Part shown: piece after piece, positions 22,258 through 22,989 of the stretch | Position numbering within the stretch: the stretch's first letter is position 1 | How the letters are laid out: each line of letters starts with the position of its first letter | Source of the DNA: Desulfuromonas sp964536375 | Lineage (GTDB): Bacteria > Desulfobacterota > Desulfuromonadia > Desulfuromonadales > Desulfuromonadaceae | Length of the DNA stretch: 22,989 nucleotides | Direction of reading: 5' to 3' | NCBI GenBank assembly: GCA_964536375.1 | Contig: CAZHXF010000042.1 | Location: forward strand, 1 to 22,989 | Made by a program: the position numbers and the translations under genes | Notes under the pieces: generated by a model | Told to the model about the DNA's origin: nothing | Seen by the model: only the letters and a program-made list of their open reading frames with translations | The model's database searches: none

Positions 22258-22818
22258 TTAGTGCGATACGCCATCACTTTTCACAACATTATAAGCCGTC
22301 TTAAAAATGATTTTCATATCCAACATAAAAGATCGATGATTTAAATAATAAAGATCAAAATCTACTTTTACAGGTATCGGCAATTCATCACGTCCATTAA
22401 TCTGAGCCCAGCCTGTCAACCCAGGCGTTAAAACATCAACCCCTTTTTCAGTACGTAATTTCACCAAATCATCCTGATTAAACAACGCTGGACGCGGCCC
22501 AACAATACTCATATCTCCCGTTAAGATACTAAAAAGCTGGGGCAATTCGTCTAAACTCGATTTACGCAAAAAATTACCAACAGGGGTCAAAAACTGATCA
22601 GGATTACCAAGGAGATGGGTCGCCACAGCGGGAGTATCAATACGCATCGTGCGAAACTTTGGCATTTTAAAAATAATGTTGTTTTTCCCAACCCGGTCAG
22701 ACCAATAGAGTGCAGGTCCTTTTGAGGTAAGTTTCACCACCACCGCGACAACCAACAAGGGAGCACTGAAAACAATCAGCGCCAGTAACGACATACAAAT
22801 ATCAACAATACGTTTCAT
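22258..22818 (-). CDS. Monotopic sugar-phosphate transferase (PglC/WcaJ-like, undecaprenyl-phosphate)
   Basis: Enzymes of this family transfer a sugar-1-phosphate from a nucleotide sugar to undecaprenyl phosphate, the first membrane step of O-antigen, capsule or glycan assembly. The 186-residue protein is of the short PglC type. It has one re-entrant N-terminal hydrophobic helix (about residues 8-30, with Pro20), the segment KMPKFRTMRIDTP, the catalytic Asp-Glu dyad in RKSSLDELPQL (Asp90-Glu91), GDMSIVGPRP (101-110), and LTGWAQINGRDELP followed by KVDFDLYYLNH. The sugar specificity is not visible. No clear Shine-Dalgarno precedes the ATG. Its flanks are packed with dispersed repeats. It probably belongs to a polysaccharide gene cluster extending to the right of the window. 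Confidence 0.92.
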   Translation of the reverse strand: MKRIVDICMSLLALIVFSAPLLVVAVVVKLTSKGPALYWSDRVGKNNIIFKMPKFRTMRIDTPAVATHLLGNPDQFLTPVGNFLRKSSLDELPQLFSILTGDMSIVGPRPALFNQDDLVKLRTEKGVDVLTPGLTGWAQINGRDELPIPVKVDFDLYYLNHRSFMLDMKIIFKTAYNVVKSDGVSH

Positions 22819-22835
22819 TATTTACAACACCTTTT

Positions 22836-22930
22836 TTAACAGGGATGGACAAGATAAGCAGGATAAAAAAAATCAAAACTAGGGGTTACACATTTAACCT
22901 GAATATCCCTGTTGATATAACCTTTGACAT
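22836..22930. repeat. Dispersed palindromic repeat family B, copy 3
   Basis: Left arm ttaacagggatggacaagat and right arm cctgaatatccctgttga; the middle differs from copies 1 and 2. It begins 18 bases upstream of the sugar transferase start and is followed by the shared tail acctttgacatt. Confidence 0.75.
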
Positions 22931-22943
22931 TAACACCTTCATG

Positions 22944-22989
22944 TTAACAGGGATACGCAGGATGCTCAGGATGGGGAAAAAGAACCAGG
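22944..22989. repeat. Dispersed repeat family B, copy 4 (cut by window end)
   Basis: ttaacagggatacgcaggat followed by gctcaggat matches the left arm of copy 1. It is in tandem with copy 3, joined by taacaccttcatg, a leader also seen before copy 2 (taacaccttaat). Confidence 0.7.

Overview
This is chromosomal DNA from a Gram-negative (diderm) bacterium: the window encodes an outer-membrane type IV pilus secretin, the LPS-assembly lipoprotein LptE and a lipid A-type acyltransferase. The gene content and the cluster leuS-lptE-holA / rpsT / murJ next to pilMNOPQ fit a member of the Desulfuromonadales (Geobacter/Pelobacter/Desulfuromonas relatives). That placement is inferred from remembered gene order and protein style; no database search was possible. 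Base composition is moderate and slightly AT-leaning. Most genes lie on the minus strand.

Positions 1-4978 hold the type IV pilus assembly operon pilM-pilN-pilO-pilP-pilQ (minus strand; pilQ runs off the left edge) behind a good sigma70-type promoter, followed upstream by the prepilin peptidase pilD. Positions 5101-9777 hold an NFACT/RqcH-type ribosome quality-control protein (minus), a divergent pair lpxL-like acyltransferase and trmL (plus), and the lipid II flippase murJ (minus, converging on trmL with shared stop-codon bases). Positions 9915-14623 hold rpsT (plus, with promoter and hairpin terminator) and the minus-strand chain leuS-lptE-holA. lptE contains a 60-bp in-frame tandem repeat interrupted by a 100-N assembly gap, so its length and reading frame in this assembly are not reliable. 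Positions 14665-18604 hold infA, a stand-alone receiver protein, der, era and rnc, all minus strand: translation initiation, ribosome assembly GTPases and rRNA processing.

The right end (about 18605-22989) is different in kind. Genes are small and widely spaced, and there are three toxin-antitoxin modules of different families: RelE/ParE-type toxin with Phd-type antitoxin, HepT-MntA, and ParE-ParD. Between and around them lie several families of dispersed palindromic intergenic repeats, then a small sugar-phosphate transferase (monotopic PGT) that probably marks the edge of a polysaccharide locus. This looks like an accessory, rearrangement-prone segment attached to a conserved housekeeping block.

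I found no tRNA, rRNA, CRISPR array, transposase or integrase. The observations most worth checking are the lptE tandem repeat, the pairing of two repeat families on both sides of the HepT-MntA/ParDE pair, a nested-palindrome element of about 135 bp, and an Asn at a metal-binding Asp position of RNase III.
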